From positions 33,159 through 97,158 of the forward strand of contig JAWXCK010000152.1 of NCBI GenBank assembly GCA_034408855.1: DNA of 64,000 nt, given 5' to 3'. Positions 15,503 to 24,214 of the stretch are shown in pieces. The stretch's first letter is position 1; each line of letters opens with the position of its first letter. A program made the position numbers and the translations under genes. The notes under the pieces were generated by a model that was not told where the DNA came from, ran no database searches, and saw nothing but the letters and a program-made list of their open reading frames with translations. The stretch comes from JAIYDQ01 sp034408855 (GTDB lineage: Bacteria; Planctomycetota; Planctomycetia; Pirellulales; Pirellulaceae).

Positions 15503-18500
15503 ATGAATGAGTTGCACATCGTTATGCGAAAAGTCTTTGTTTTGTTTTGTATTCTTTGGGGTTCGTCAATCTTAGGCCAAGAGCGTTCCTTGTTTAACGG
15601 GACGAGTCTCGATGGCTGGGACGGCAATGCCGAACTTTGGAGCGTTCGAGATTACACGATCGTCGGTATTACCAAAGAGGATGAGCCGCTTCCGTATAAT
15701 CAGTTTCTGATTTGGCGAGGCGGGAATGTTAAGAATTTCGAATTTCGGGCGACGATCCGGCAAACAGGGAACAACTCGGGAATTCAATATCGCAGCAGGG
15801 AACTAAAAGAAGTTGGCCAATGGTCAATCGGCGGCTATCAATGCGATATTCACCCACTGGCTGCCAACAATGCGATGCTCTATGACGAACGTGGTCGCGG
15901 GATTGTTGCGAAGAACGGCCAGTCTGTGATCATCGACGGCAAAGGAACAAAGTGGGTCACGAAAGAGCAGGCTCCGATCGAAGTCACTGTAGCCGATTGG
16001 AATGAATACAAGATTATTGTCAATGGAAATCATTTGATCCATCAAGTCAACGGTAAGACAACCGCTGACATTATCGACTTCCAGGAATCGGAACGCGAGC
16101 TAGAAGGGCTGCTAGCTTTCCAAGTCCATCGTGGCCCGGCGATGAAAGTCGAAATCAAAGACGTGTATTTAAAAACCTTACCCGACGGCGGGTTGCTTAC
16201 TATCGAACAGAATCCGATCCCGAAGGACGCCAAGGCTGTAGATGCACCTGGCAAGAAGGCAAAAGCAAAAGCGGTCCAGCCAGCACCTGAGGCGAAAGAA
16301 CCTAAAGCAAAAGCAAAGAAAGCCGATAAGGTAAAAGCATCTGCGGCGGCGAGCGATCCATCGAAGGCTGTGGCGAAGAAAAAGGAAACAGAGAAAGTAA
16401 AGCGTGAACGACCGTCGCAGGTTGGACCCGTCGTCAATGAAAACAAAGCGACTCCAATCGATCGCATCAAGTCCATCAAAGATTTTAAAATTGAACTGCT
16501 TTATTCTGTTCCAGGCGGTGATCAAGGGTCATGGGTCAATTTGTGCTTGGACGACAAAGGCCGAATACTGGCGAGCGATCAATACGGTGGCCTTTTTCGC
16601 TTTTCTGCTCCTAAAGCAGGCCAACCGCTCGATCCTAAGAATGTCGAAAAACTTGCCGTCAAGATTCGTGCTGTCAATGGAATGCTGTGGGCTTTCGGCG
16701 CGCTCTACGTCGGAGTCAATGATTATGAAAACAAGATCCCATCGGGCTTGTATCGCATATCGGACACTAACGCTGACGATCAGCTCGATAAAGTTGAGAT
16801 GCTGCGCGAGATGGAAGCGCGTGGCGATCACGGCATTCATGCAGTAGTACTTGCCCCCGATGCGAAGTCGCTCTATTTGGTGTGCGGAAACGGCTCGAAA
16901 ACCGCCAAGTTCGAATCGACTTCGCCCGTGCCGCCAATTTGGGGCGAAGATCACCTCTTGCCGCGAATGCCCGACGGGAAGGGATTCATGCGAGATGTGC
17001 TTGGTCCTGGAGGCATCGTCTATCGCGTTTCGCCCGACGGTGAAAAGTTCGAGATTTTTTCGAGTGGGTATCGCAACATCTTCGATGCGTCGCTCAATGA
17101 AGATGGCGAACTTTTTACTTACGATGCCGACATGGAATACGACTTCAATACGTCATGGTATCGTCCGACACGTGTAAATCACGTTGTAAGCGGTTCCGAG
17201 TTCGGGTGGCGAAACGGAGCTGGCAAGCGTCCCGAATTCTACGTTGACAATTTGCCTGCGACGATCAATATCGGCCCCGGTTCTCCAACCGGTACGACGT
17301 TTGGCTACGGAGCAAAATTTCCTGCTAAGTATCAGAAAGCTCTTTTTGTGCTCGATTGGAGCTGGGGCAAAATGTGGGCCGTTCATTTAACTCCACAAGG
17401 TTCGAGTTACACCGCGACGAAAGAAGAATTCCTTTCCGGTTCGCCACTTCCATTAACAGACGCAATTATTAACCCTGCCGATGGTGCAATGTACTTCGCC
17501 ATCGGTGGCCGACGAGTGCAATCAGGACTTTACCGAGTGAGTTATGCTGGTAACGAATCGACGCAATCCGTTACAAAGGGATATTCCTTTAACGCATCGC
17601 AACCTTCGGCATCGCCCACGGAAAGCGTTAACGCGAGGACGACTCGCAAGTTGCTTGAAGGTTTTCACGGCAAGCAGAATCCGCAGGCAGTCTCTGCTGC
17701 ATGGCCTTATCTATCATCCAACGACCGATTCTTGCGTTGGGCAGCTCGCACGGCCCTCGAACACCAGCCGCTGGATAGTTGGCTATCCAAAGCGCTCGCC
17801 GAGACGAATCCGGCGGCGCAAATCGAAGCGGTTCTTGCGGCTGTACGTGTCGGAGGTGTTTGCCCGCAACATCGTAAAGATGATACGCCAGCAATCGATT
17901 TGGGGCTTGGCGCAAAACTTCTTTCAGCACTCGATAAGATCGATTGGAGAGCGTTGCCGCTGGAACGACAATTGGCTTACGTTCGAACGCTCGAAATCGT
18001 CTTCAATCGATTCGGGACCATTGAACAAGCAAACGTCGACAAGTTCGTCGCAAAACTTGAGACGGTTTTTCCGGCAAAAGCATTCGAGCTCAATTGGCTA
18101 CTTTGTGAAACGTTGGTTTACTTGCAGTCGCCCACATTCGCCGATAAAGCGATGGAGCACTTGCTTAAATCGCCGAGTCAAGAAGAGCAGATTGAATATG
18201 CTCGATCGCTTCGCATGCTAAAAACCGGCTGGACAAAAGCGACTCGGACGGCGTATCTGGAATGGTTTCTCAAAGCTTACAATTTTCGCGGCGGTGCGAG
18301 CTTCGACAAGTTCATCGAGTTCATTCGCAACGATGCGCTGCTGACGTTCTCGGATGACGAGAAGAAGGAGCTTGCTGAATTGATCGCGCAAAAGCCGGTG
18401 CGGAAGTCGGCAATTGAAAATGTCGGTGCTATTTTTGCTGGTCGTAAAGAGACAGAATACAAGCTCAATGACCTCGTCGAGTTGGCCAACAAGGGCATCA

Positions 18501-18967
18501 ATGCACAAGCAAATATTTCGGAGGGAATCAAGAATCGCAATCTCGAAAATGGTCGAAAAATGTTCGGTGCGGCTGCTTGTTTCACATGCCATCGATTTGG
18601 CAACGAAGGTGGAATGACGGGGCCCGATCTAACGAGTGCCGGTCGACGCTATTCGATAAAAGATTTGATCGAGCAAATTGTCGATCCTAGTAAAGAGATC
18701 AACGAACAGTTTGTCCCGATCGATGTGCTCACCGAAGATGATGAACGCTTTCGCGGTGTCGTCGTAAATTTGAGTGGCGATACGATCACCTTGAATACCG
18801 ATGCCGCCGATCCCAATCAACGAACGACGATCGATCGAAAGTCGGTGGTGAGTATCGGGCCATCCAAAGTGTCGCCAATGCCAACGAATCTTCTAGGGCT
18901 CATGACGAAAGACGAGATCCTCGATTTGCTGGCGTATGTTCTCGACGGTCCAACAGCTCAGCCGTAA
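15503..18967 (+). CDS. Secreted DUF1080 + dehydrogenase propeller + cytochrome c fusion
   Basis: A 1154-aa protein. After a signal peptide (MRKVFVLFCILWGSSILG; ATG at 15524 is an alternative start) comes a DUF1080/3-keto-disaccharide hydrolase domain (about 30-230; SLFNGTSLDGWDG, EFRATIRQTGNNSGIQYRSR). A Lys/Ala-rich linker spans about 239-312 (KKAKAKAV, KAKAKKADKVKA). Next is a PVC dehydrogenase propeller (about 325-690) and a helical repeat region. The C-terminus is a cytochrome c domain with CFTCH (Cys1026, Cys1029, His1030) and the usual MTGPDLTSAG.RYS. DUF1080 domains cleave 3-keto-glycosides, so one chain may couple cleavage and oxidation. It is probably in an operon with the upstream Gfo/Idh/MocA gene. 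Confidence 0.92.
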   Translation: MNELHIVMRKVFVLFCILWGSSILGQERSLFNGTSLDGWDGNAELWSVRDYTIVGITKEDEPLPYNQFLIWRGGNVKNFEFRATIRQTGNNSGIQYRSRELKEVGQWSIGGYQCDIHPLAANNAMLYDERGRGIVAKNGQSVIIDGKGTKWVTKEQAPIEVTVADWNEYKIIVNGNHLIHQVNGKTTADIIDFQESERELEGLLAFQVHRGPAMKVEIKDVYLKTLPDGGLLTIEQNPIPKDAKAVDAPGKKAKAKAVQPAPEAKEPKAKAKKADKVKASAAASDPSKAVAKKKETEKVKRERPSQVGPVVNENKATPIDRIKSIKDFKIELLYSVPGGDQGSWVNLCLDDKGRILASDQYGGLFRFSAPKAGQPLDPKNVEKLAVKIRAVNGMLWAFGALYVGVNDYENKIPSGLYRISDTNADDQLDKVEMLREMEARGDHGIHAVVLAPDAKSLYLVCGNGSKTAKFESTSPVPPIWGEDHLLPRMPDGKGFMRDVLGPGGIVYRVSPDGEKFEIFSSGYRNIFDASLNEDGELFTYDADMEYDFNTSWYRPTRVNHVVSGSEFGWRNGAGKRPEFYVDNLPATINIGPGSPTGTTFGYGAKFPAKYQKALFVLDWSWGKMWAVHLTPQGSSYTATKEEFLSGSPLPLTDAIINPADGAMYFAIGGRRVQSGLYRVSYAGNESTQSVTKGYSFNASQPSASPTESVNARTTRKLLEGFHGKQNPQAVSAAWPYLSSNDRFLRWAARTALEHQPLDSWLSKALAETNPAAQIEAVLAAVRVGGVCPQHRKDDTPAIDLGLGAKLLSALDKIDWRALPLERQLAYVRTLEIVFNRFGTIEQANVDKFVAKLETVFPAKAFELNWLLCETLVYLQSPTFADKAMEHLLKSPSQEEQIEYARSLRMLKTGWTKATRTAYLEWFLKAYNFRGGASFDKFIEFIRNDALLTFSDDEKKELAELIAQKPVRKSAIENVGAIFAGRKETEYKLNDLVELANKGINAQANISEGIKNRNLENGRKMFGAAACFTCHRFGNEGGMTGPDLTSAGRRYSIKDLIEQIVDPSKEINEQFVPIDVLTEDDERFRGVVVNLSGDTITLNTDAADPNQRTTIDRKSVVSIGPSKVSPMPTNLLGLMTKDEILDLLAYVLDGPTAQP

Positions 18968-18984
18968 TTGGCCGCTGACTGTTT

Positions 18985-19011
18985 CCTTAGGATGCTCGAG
19001 CACCCTTAAGG
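18985..19011. terminator. Hairpin between convergent genes
   Basis: An imperfect stem from CCTTAGG-a-TGCTCG to CGAGCA-c-CCTTAAGG lies in the 44-bp gap between the convergent DUF1080 fusion and the first sulfatase. It is probably a bidirectional terminator, although the U tract is poor. Confidence 0.5.
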
Positions 19012-20544
19012 TTACGGAAAAACCGCTTTTGAGCCGATGGCGTTGGCTCGGACTTTGCCGTCGGCATTCATAAGCGGCTCAGGATTGGCGACGCGTCCAA
19101 GCGGACGGCAGCCAGGTCCTATCTTGTCGACGCCAAGATCGTCGTGCATCGATTGTGCCAATGAAAGGAGCCGCATAACGATTTCTGGGTTTTGCAAAGC
19201 GACGTCTTTCGATTCAGAAATGTCGTCGTCAAGATTAAAAAGTTGATTCGAAGACTGCGTCTGGCCTTTTTTGCCGGAAGCGGCGGCGCTGTTTGCAAGT
19301 TGCAATTTCCACGGCCCCGATCGCACGGCGTCTAGATTAAGTCCGCGAAAATAGAAAAAGTGATCACGTGGCGGCTTATCACCGGCCGTCGCATCGAGCA
19401 CAGGCCAGATATCGACGCCGTCGATCTTTCGATCGGCAGGCACCTTCGCTCCACCGAGCTTTGCAAAAGTTGGAAGAATATCCATCATACTCGTCATTAA
19501 ATTTGTGCTCGTGCCAGCCGGGACTTTTCCAGGCCACCATGCGATCGTGCAAACGCGAATACCGCCTTCCAATGTTTGACCCTTACCGCCTCGCAACGGA
19601 TGGTTGTTGGCACCTTGATTGAGTGGTCCGCCATTGTCGCTGGTGAAGATCACCAACGTCTTTCGATCAAGGTTGAGCTCACGTAGCGTCGCCAATACCT
19701 TGCCGACACTCCAGTCTACTTCCTGCGTCCAATCTCCCAGTAAACCATTGGGCGACTTATCTCGAAAATCGCTCGACGGATAGAGCGGGAAATGGACGGC
19801 CGTATGTGGCAAGTAAAGAAAGAACGCGTTGTCTTTCTGCTCTTGAATATATTTCACGGCGCGATTGGTGTAACGCCTAACGATATCGAATTGCTCGTCC
19901 ACGCGAACTCGATCGACTACCTTAGCGTTTTCGAGCAAAGGCAAGGGAGGCTGATCCGATCCTTTCATACCAGTTTCGTCGGCATCGTCGCTCAACCTCT
20001 TTTCAGTCTTCGCGACGTTGACTTTCGCATTTGCTGCCTTAGGCAGCGGCTTATCGGGGTTGCTCTTCGAACCATCTACGGCGGGCCCCATGTCGTTCGA
20101 ATAAGGAATACCGTAGTACGTATCGAAACCTTGATCGGTCGGAAGAAATCCGGGCTGGTCTCCTAGATGCCATTTACCAAAACAGGCCGTCGAATAGCCG
20201 ACGCTTTTGAGCACTTCGGCAATCGTTACTTCGTCAGGATTCAGGCCGACACTTGCCGCCGGAAACAGCACATGCGGAATCGGCAAGGCGCGTTTCGGAT
20301 AGCAGCCAGTCATCAGCGAAGCTCGCGAAGGCGAACAAACCGGTGCCGCATAGTGACTGGCTAGCTTCCTTCCTTCCGCCGCCATGCGCTCTAAATTGGG
20401 CGTGTTGTTCTTTGATCCATACGGGCCAATGTCCGCGTATCCAAGATCATCGACATTGATGATGATCAAGTTCGGCTTTTCTTGCGCCAAAATGGATGTC
20501 GCGAGCGAAGTAACTGTCAGGAGAAAAATGAAGGTGCGTTGCAT
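19012..20544 (-). CDS. Secreted sulfatase 1 (formylglycine type, S1 family)
   Basis: A 510-aa arylsulfatase-type enzyme with a signal peptide (MQRTFIFLLTVTSLATSILA). The metal-binding strand NVDDLGYADIG is followed by the formylglycine signature CSPSRASLMTG (Cys70). It also has FGKWHLGDQPGFLPTDQGFD and FTSDNGGPLNQGANNHPLRG. It should hydrolyse sulfate esters in the periplasm or outside the cell after an unlinked maturase converts the Cys. I chose the ATG at 20544 because AGGAA lies upstream; a longer frame starts at 20574. The substrate cannot be deduced. It is the last of five minus-strand sulfatase genes. Confidence 0.94.
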   Translation of the reverse strand: MQRTFIFLLTVTSLATSILAQEKPNLIIINVDDLGYADIGPYGSKNNTPNLERMAAEGRKLASHYAAPVCSPSRASLMTGCYPKRALPIPHVLFPAASVGLNPDEVTIAEVLKSVGYSTACFGKWHLGDQPGFLPTDQGFDTYYGIPYSNDMGPAVDGSKSNPDKPLPKAANAKVNVAKTEKRLSDDADETGMKGSDQPPLPLLENAKVVDRVRVDEQFDIVRRYTNRAVKYIQEQKDNAFFLYLPHTAVHFPLYPSSDFRDKSPNGLLGDWTQEVDWSVGKVLATLRELNLDRKTLVIFTSDNGGPLNQGANNHPLRGGKGQTLEGGIRVCTIAWWPGKVPAGTSTNLMTSMMDILPTFAKLGGAKVPADRKIDGVDIWPVLDATAGDKPPRDHFFYFRGLNLDAVRSGPWKLQLANSAAASGKKGQTQSSNQLFNLDDDISESKDVALQNPEIVMRLLSLAQSMHDDLGVDKIGPGCRPLGRVANPEPLMNADGKVRANAIGSKAVFP

Positions 20545-20670
20545 TGAAGGGTTCCTATAGATTGAGTTAGTCATTGCACATCAGTAAGTGAGCCAGTACG
20601 CGTTGGCGTCCGGTTTCCCTTGTCATCCAACAAACCGGGTGCTAACGCACTGCGGCTGATGAATCATCCA

Positions 20671-20805
20671 GGGCGCGAGCGGGCTGTTGATTTAATCGTT
20701 TAACAGTCAGCCGAAGGCGTACTCGTTGCCTTTCACGTACGCCTACGGCTGACGGTTAAACGAAAACCTTACTGCTAGCGATTAAACCAACAACCCGCGA
20801 GCGCC
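20671..20805. repeat. Large compound palindrome (about 134 bp)
   Basis: The inner arms are 26 bp (20697-20722 with 20737-20762) and match at 24 of 26 positions around a 14-nt loop. The outer arms continue this (GGGCTGTTGATTTAATCG at 20681-20698 with the complement at 20779-20796, 16 of 18), and the match fades beyond that. It would fold into a long cruciform or RNA hairpin between two sulfatase genes. The left arm recurs at 9243-9271. Confidence 0.85.
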
Positions 20806-20833
20806 GTGCCGCTCACCTCCGACTGACGGCTCG

Positions 20834-22291
20834 TTAGTAATCGCGAAATGGACCTCTTGGTTCGCTTGCATCCATTTCTTTTTGCCATGATTCAAATCGC
20901 GATTTTAGCAACTTAGCAATCTCGGGATTCTTGCGAGAGAGATCCTTTGTCTCGCCGATGTCATTACGAAGATCAAAAAGACCCTTCGATTTCTCGGCAT
21001 CGCTCCATTTCCAATGATCGATGCGCGCCGCTTTGTCGCCGCGTCGTTGCCAAAACATTTCTTTACGCGGTGAAGTTGCCTCTCCTCGTAGCACAGGAAG
21101 CATATCAAAGCCATCGAGCTTAAGATTTGCGGGTGCAGCGGAACTTGTGGCAGCGAGTAACGTCGGGATGATTTCAAGCGACGTTAAAAATTCATCGCTC
21201 ACGTTTCCTGCCGGAATTTTGTCTGGCCATCGCATGATAAACGGAACCCGAAGGCCACCTTCCCACATGGTTCCCTTCGAACCCCGCAATGGTTCGTTAC
21301 CACCGTTACCGCTGCCGCCATTGTCAGACATGAACAGGACGATGGTATTGTCGAGCTGTCCTGCATTTTCGATTGCTTTCAATACGTTGCCGATGACTTC
21401 GTCCATGCAAGTAACCGCTGCATAATACTGAGCAAGCTTTAATTCCTTGATCGAATCGCGGTACATTGCGACATATTCATCAGGAGCTTGCACTCCAGGT
21501 TTTTTCCCGCCGTTATCTTCGGCCAATGTCGATGCACCGTGAGGAGCGTTGAATGGCAAATAGAGCAAGAAAGGGCGCTGGCCGAGGTTACTTTTTACAA
21601 ATGAAATCGCCTCACGACCAAAGACGTTGGTAGCGTACTCGCCGCGATCTTCTATTGTTCGCTGGTTGCCGCGGAACATCGATGGGACGGCGTATCGTTC
21701 GTGTGTGTAGTAATCGATGCCATTGTTACCGTGGCCGTAAAAGAAATCAAAACCGCGTTGGAGCGGCAAGTAGCGTTTGGCTTGGCCCATATCCCATTTT
21801 CCAACAACGCCGCACGAATAGCCGGCGGTACGAAACATGTCGCCCATGGTAATCTCTTTGGGATCTAAACCGAGTGTCATCTCGGGCGAAACGGCATAGT
21901 CTTCCAAAGTGAACCGATGACCATAGTTCACCATGTCGTTTCGAACCATATCGTAGAGACCGTTGCGCTGTGGATAGCGACCGGTCAGGATACTGCTCCG
22001 CGAGGGCGTGCACGCCGGCCACGAAACATAGAAACTAGTCGCGCGCACTCCTTCAGCGGCAAGTCGATCAAGATGCGGGGTCTTGATCGGTTTTAGACCC
22101 ATGCAACCGAGATCCGGATAACCCTGATCATCGCTCACGATAAGGACGATGTTCGGCTTGGCATCCGCCGCCATTAGATGGCTCGTGAAAAAGACCGAGA
22201 CAGCAATGAGTTTCGATACGATCCTTAACCAATCGCTGGACGATTCTCGTTCGCGAGGATGGTTACACCCTTCGGTTCGGATAGTCTTCAT
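20834..22291 (-). CDS. Secreted sulfatase 2 (formylglycine type, S1 family)
   Basis: A 485-aa enzyme. A polar N-terminus is followed by a hydrophobic signal segment (about 22-42), then NIVLIVSDDQGYPDLGC and the formylglycine motif CTPSRSSILTG (Cys94). VVGKWDMG is present where most family members have GKWHLG, and MSDNGGSGNGGNEPLRGSKG closes the metal site. I chose the ATG at 22291, which has AAGGA upstream; a longer frame starts at 22375. It belongs to the type found in many planctomycete copies, and the substrate is unknown. Confidence 0.93.
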   Translation of the reverse strand: MKTIRTEGCNHPRERESSSDWLRIVSKLIAVSVFFTSHLMAADAKPNIVLIVSDDQGYPDLGCMGLKPIKTPHLDRLAAEGVRATSFYVSWPACTPSRSSILTGRYPQRNGLYDMVRNDMVNYGHRFTLEDYAVSPEMTLGLDPKEITMGDMFRTAGYSCGVVGKWDMGQAKRYLPLQRGFDFFYGHGNNGIDYYTHERYAVPSMFRGNQRTIEDRGEYATNVFGREAISFVKSNLGQRPFLLYLPFNAPHGASTLAEDNGGKKPGVQAPDEYVAMYRDSIKELKLAQYYAAVTCMDEVIGNVLKAIENAGQLDNTIVLFMSDNGGSGNGGNEPLRGSKGTMWEGGLRVPFIMRWPDKIPAGNVSDEFLTSLEIIPTLLAATSSAAPANLKLDGFDMLPVLRGEATSPRKEMFWQRRGDKAARIDHWKWSDAEKSKGLFDLRNDIGETKDLSRKNPEIAKLLKSRFESWQKEMDASEPRGPFRDY

Positions 22292-22385
22292 GTTGTTTTT
22301 TCCTTGCTCGCCTGGATTATTTTTAACTCGACGCGCTAGTTTTGCAATTGTGCACTTTAGCCCCGAAGGCCACATGGCTAAGGTA

Positions 22386-22457
22386 GCGGAACGGCGCGAG
22401 CCGTCCGGTAAAGGGTTGAAAACCTAACGTAACACCGGGCGGCTCGCACCGCACCGC
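22386..22457. repeat. 24-bp imperfect inverted repeat (REP-like)
   Basis: GCGGAACGGCGCGAGCCGTC.. (22386-22409) pairs with 22434-22457 at about 20 of 24 positions around a 24-nt spacer. It lies in the gap between sulfatases 2 and 3 and is GC-rich compared with its surroundings. Confidence 0.7.
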
Positions 22458-22550
22458 ACCATTTTGGGCTTATCCTTGCGGCGTTCGGGACAAGCCTCGG
22501 TCGATCGTAAATTACTTCAACGCGTTGCTCGGCAAGAAAGCAGCCATCGA

Positions 22551-24086
22551 TCATGGATCGGTTAAATTGGGTGCCCAAAGGCCCGTCTTCATTTCAGGAG
22601 TCTTTCCTGAAGGAGGAAACGTCGACTTAACGGCAACGCTCATCTGCTTCGAAAGTTCCGCGATCTGTTTGGCGTGCTCTGGCTTTTCGGCAAGATTGGT
22701 AAGTTCCTTTGGATCGATACCATGATCGTACAGCTCGCGGCCTTGCTTGCCTTCATCCCATTCGGTGTATCGCCAGCGAGGCGTTCGCAGGCTATAGCCG
22801 AAGAAATTCTTGCCGTCTGAACCTGCGTCTTTTGTGACCGTCGCTCGGTTGCGACCGCCGCCACGACTGACTTGGGTAATCGCCCAACCGCGTCCGACGG
22901 CCTTCGGATCCTTGAGAATCGGTACTAGACTTTGCCCCTGGATATTCGACGGTGGCTTGATGCCGCAAAGTTCGGCTAACGTCGGGAAGAGATCGACTTG
23001 CGAGACAGGCGATTTTGCAGCTCCACCTTTGTTTGAAACTCCGGGTGCCACGATCATCAGCGGAACACGCGAGCTCTCCTCGAACAAACTCATCTTCTGC
23101 CATAGCCCATGTTCGCCGGTGTGATAGCCATGATCGCTGGTGAAGACAATGATCGTGTTGTCTGAAAGCCCCAATCGATCGAGCGAATCAACGACTTTGC
23201 CGACTTGTGCATCCATGAAACTTATACAGGAATAGTACGCTTGAAGGCATTGTCGACGCAAATCGTCGGTCATCGCGTCTTGCTCTTTCTTGTAACTTCC
23301 AAGTCCTGCTGCGGGAATGTCCGCTTGATCTTCTTTGATGTTCGGTACAACTCGCATCTCCTTTTCTGGATACCATCCAAAATATGGTTCTTTCGGAGCG
23401 ACATAGGGTGAATGCGGACGAAAGAAACCAACGGCGAGAAAGAAAGGTCGCTCTTTTTGTTTTGCGCAACGTTCAAGAACCCATTCAGCGTCGCTTGCAT
23501 TCATTGCGTCGGTGTGGAATTTGTCGCTCTTGGGAGATGCGAGCCAACTGAGCGTCCCACCGAACTGACCAGGCGTTAGCGAGAAAATATTTGGTTGCTC
23601 TTCAAGCCGATCGACTCCGGCTGGATTGAGTTCCAATTCCCATGAACCTGGGTCATCGTGCCCATTGGTGCCGATCGAATTGGGTACGTTGTAGTGATAC
23701 AGCTTGCCAATTCGAGCCGCAAAGTAGCCGTTCTGCCGAAATGCTTGCGGCATACTGAGTTGCGACGGGATTGTCTGCCGAAAGATTTGCGAGTTCCCTA
23801 AGATACCCGTGCTATTGGGATACAGACCCGTCAACATCGAATTGCGACTGGGGCCACACAGCGGGTACGAGCAATAAGACCGATCGAATCGCACGCCGCG
23901 AGCGGCCAGCTTGTCCAAGTTCGGTGTCTTTGCTTGAGGGTCACCATAGCACCCCAACATGTTATTGAGATCGTCCGATATCAGGAACAGTACATTCGGT
24001 TGCTTATCGATCGAGTAGACGTTGCTTGCGGTGGAACTGGCGAACAACGCGCAAAGCGACCAGCATAGTAGATTGCGATAAATCAA
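22551..24086 (-). CDS. Secreted sulfatase 3 (iduronate-2-sulfatase-like)
   Basis: A 511-aa protein from a TTG start at 24086, chosen because AAGGAG lies 7 nt upstream and the signal peptide begins directly (LIYRNLLCWSLCALFASSTA). A longer ATG frame from 24161 runs through a G-rich repeat and looks untranslated. Motifs: LISDDLNNMLGCYGDPQAKT, formylglycine CGPSRNSMLTG (Cys77), IGKLYH, and FTSDHGYHTGEHGLWQK. The pattern DDLN..LGCYGDP and GKLYH is that of iduronate-2-sulfatase relatives. It removes sulfate from uronic acids or similar sugars. The specificity is inferred from the motifs only. Confidence 0.92.
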   Translation of the reverse strand: MIYRNLLCWSLCALFASSTASNVYSIDKQPNVLFLISDDLNNMLGCYGDPQAKTPNLDKLAARGVRFDRSYCSYPLCGPSRNSMLTGLYPNSTGILGNSQIFRQTIPSQLSMPQAFRQNGYFAARIGKLYHYNVPNSIGTNGHDDPGSWELELNPAGVDRLEEQPNIFSLTPGQFGGTLSWLASPKSDKFHTDAMNASDAEWVLERCAKQKERPFFLAVGFFRPHSPYVAPKEPYFGWYPEKEMRVVPNIKEDQADIPAAGLGSYKKEQDAMTDDLRRQCLQAYYSCISFMDAQVGKVVDSLDRLGLSDNTIIVFTSDHGYHTGEHGLWQKMSLFEESSRVPLMIVAPGVSNKGGAAKSPVSQVDLFPTLAELCGIKPPSNIQGQSLVPILKDPKAVGRGWAITQVSRGGGRNRATVTKDAGSDGKNFFGYSLRTPRWRYTEWDEGKQGRELYDHGIDPKELTNLAEKPEHAKQIAELSKQMSVAVKSTFPPSGKTPEMKTGLWAPNLTDP

Positions 24087-24100
24087 GGTTGGGCTCCTTG

Positions 24101-24128
24101 GGAATGGGGAATGGGGGAATGGGGGAAT
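24101..24128. repeat. Short (G)GGGGAAT tandem repeat in the leader of sulfatase 3
   Basis: GGAATGGGGAATGGGGGAAT and a further GGGGGAAT unit form three to four imperfect 7-8-bp units, just upstream of the AAGGAG ribosome-binding site of the TTG-started sulfatase. The mRNA strand is C-rich here. Confidence 0.75.
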
Positions 24129-24131
24129 CTC

Positions 24132-24175
24132 AGTGTATTCGGAGGCCGTGGCTAGCGCCATCGGCTTACATTCGG
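24132..24175. repeat. Dispersed repeat with core CCGTGGCTAGCgCCATCGGCT
   Basis: Second copy of the element at 13781-13825, between sulfatases 3 and 4. Confidence 0.65.
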
Positions 24176-24214
24176 AAAGTTATTTCCGCAAAGTTGTGGG
24201 CTATGGGATGAAAA

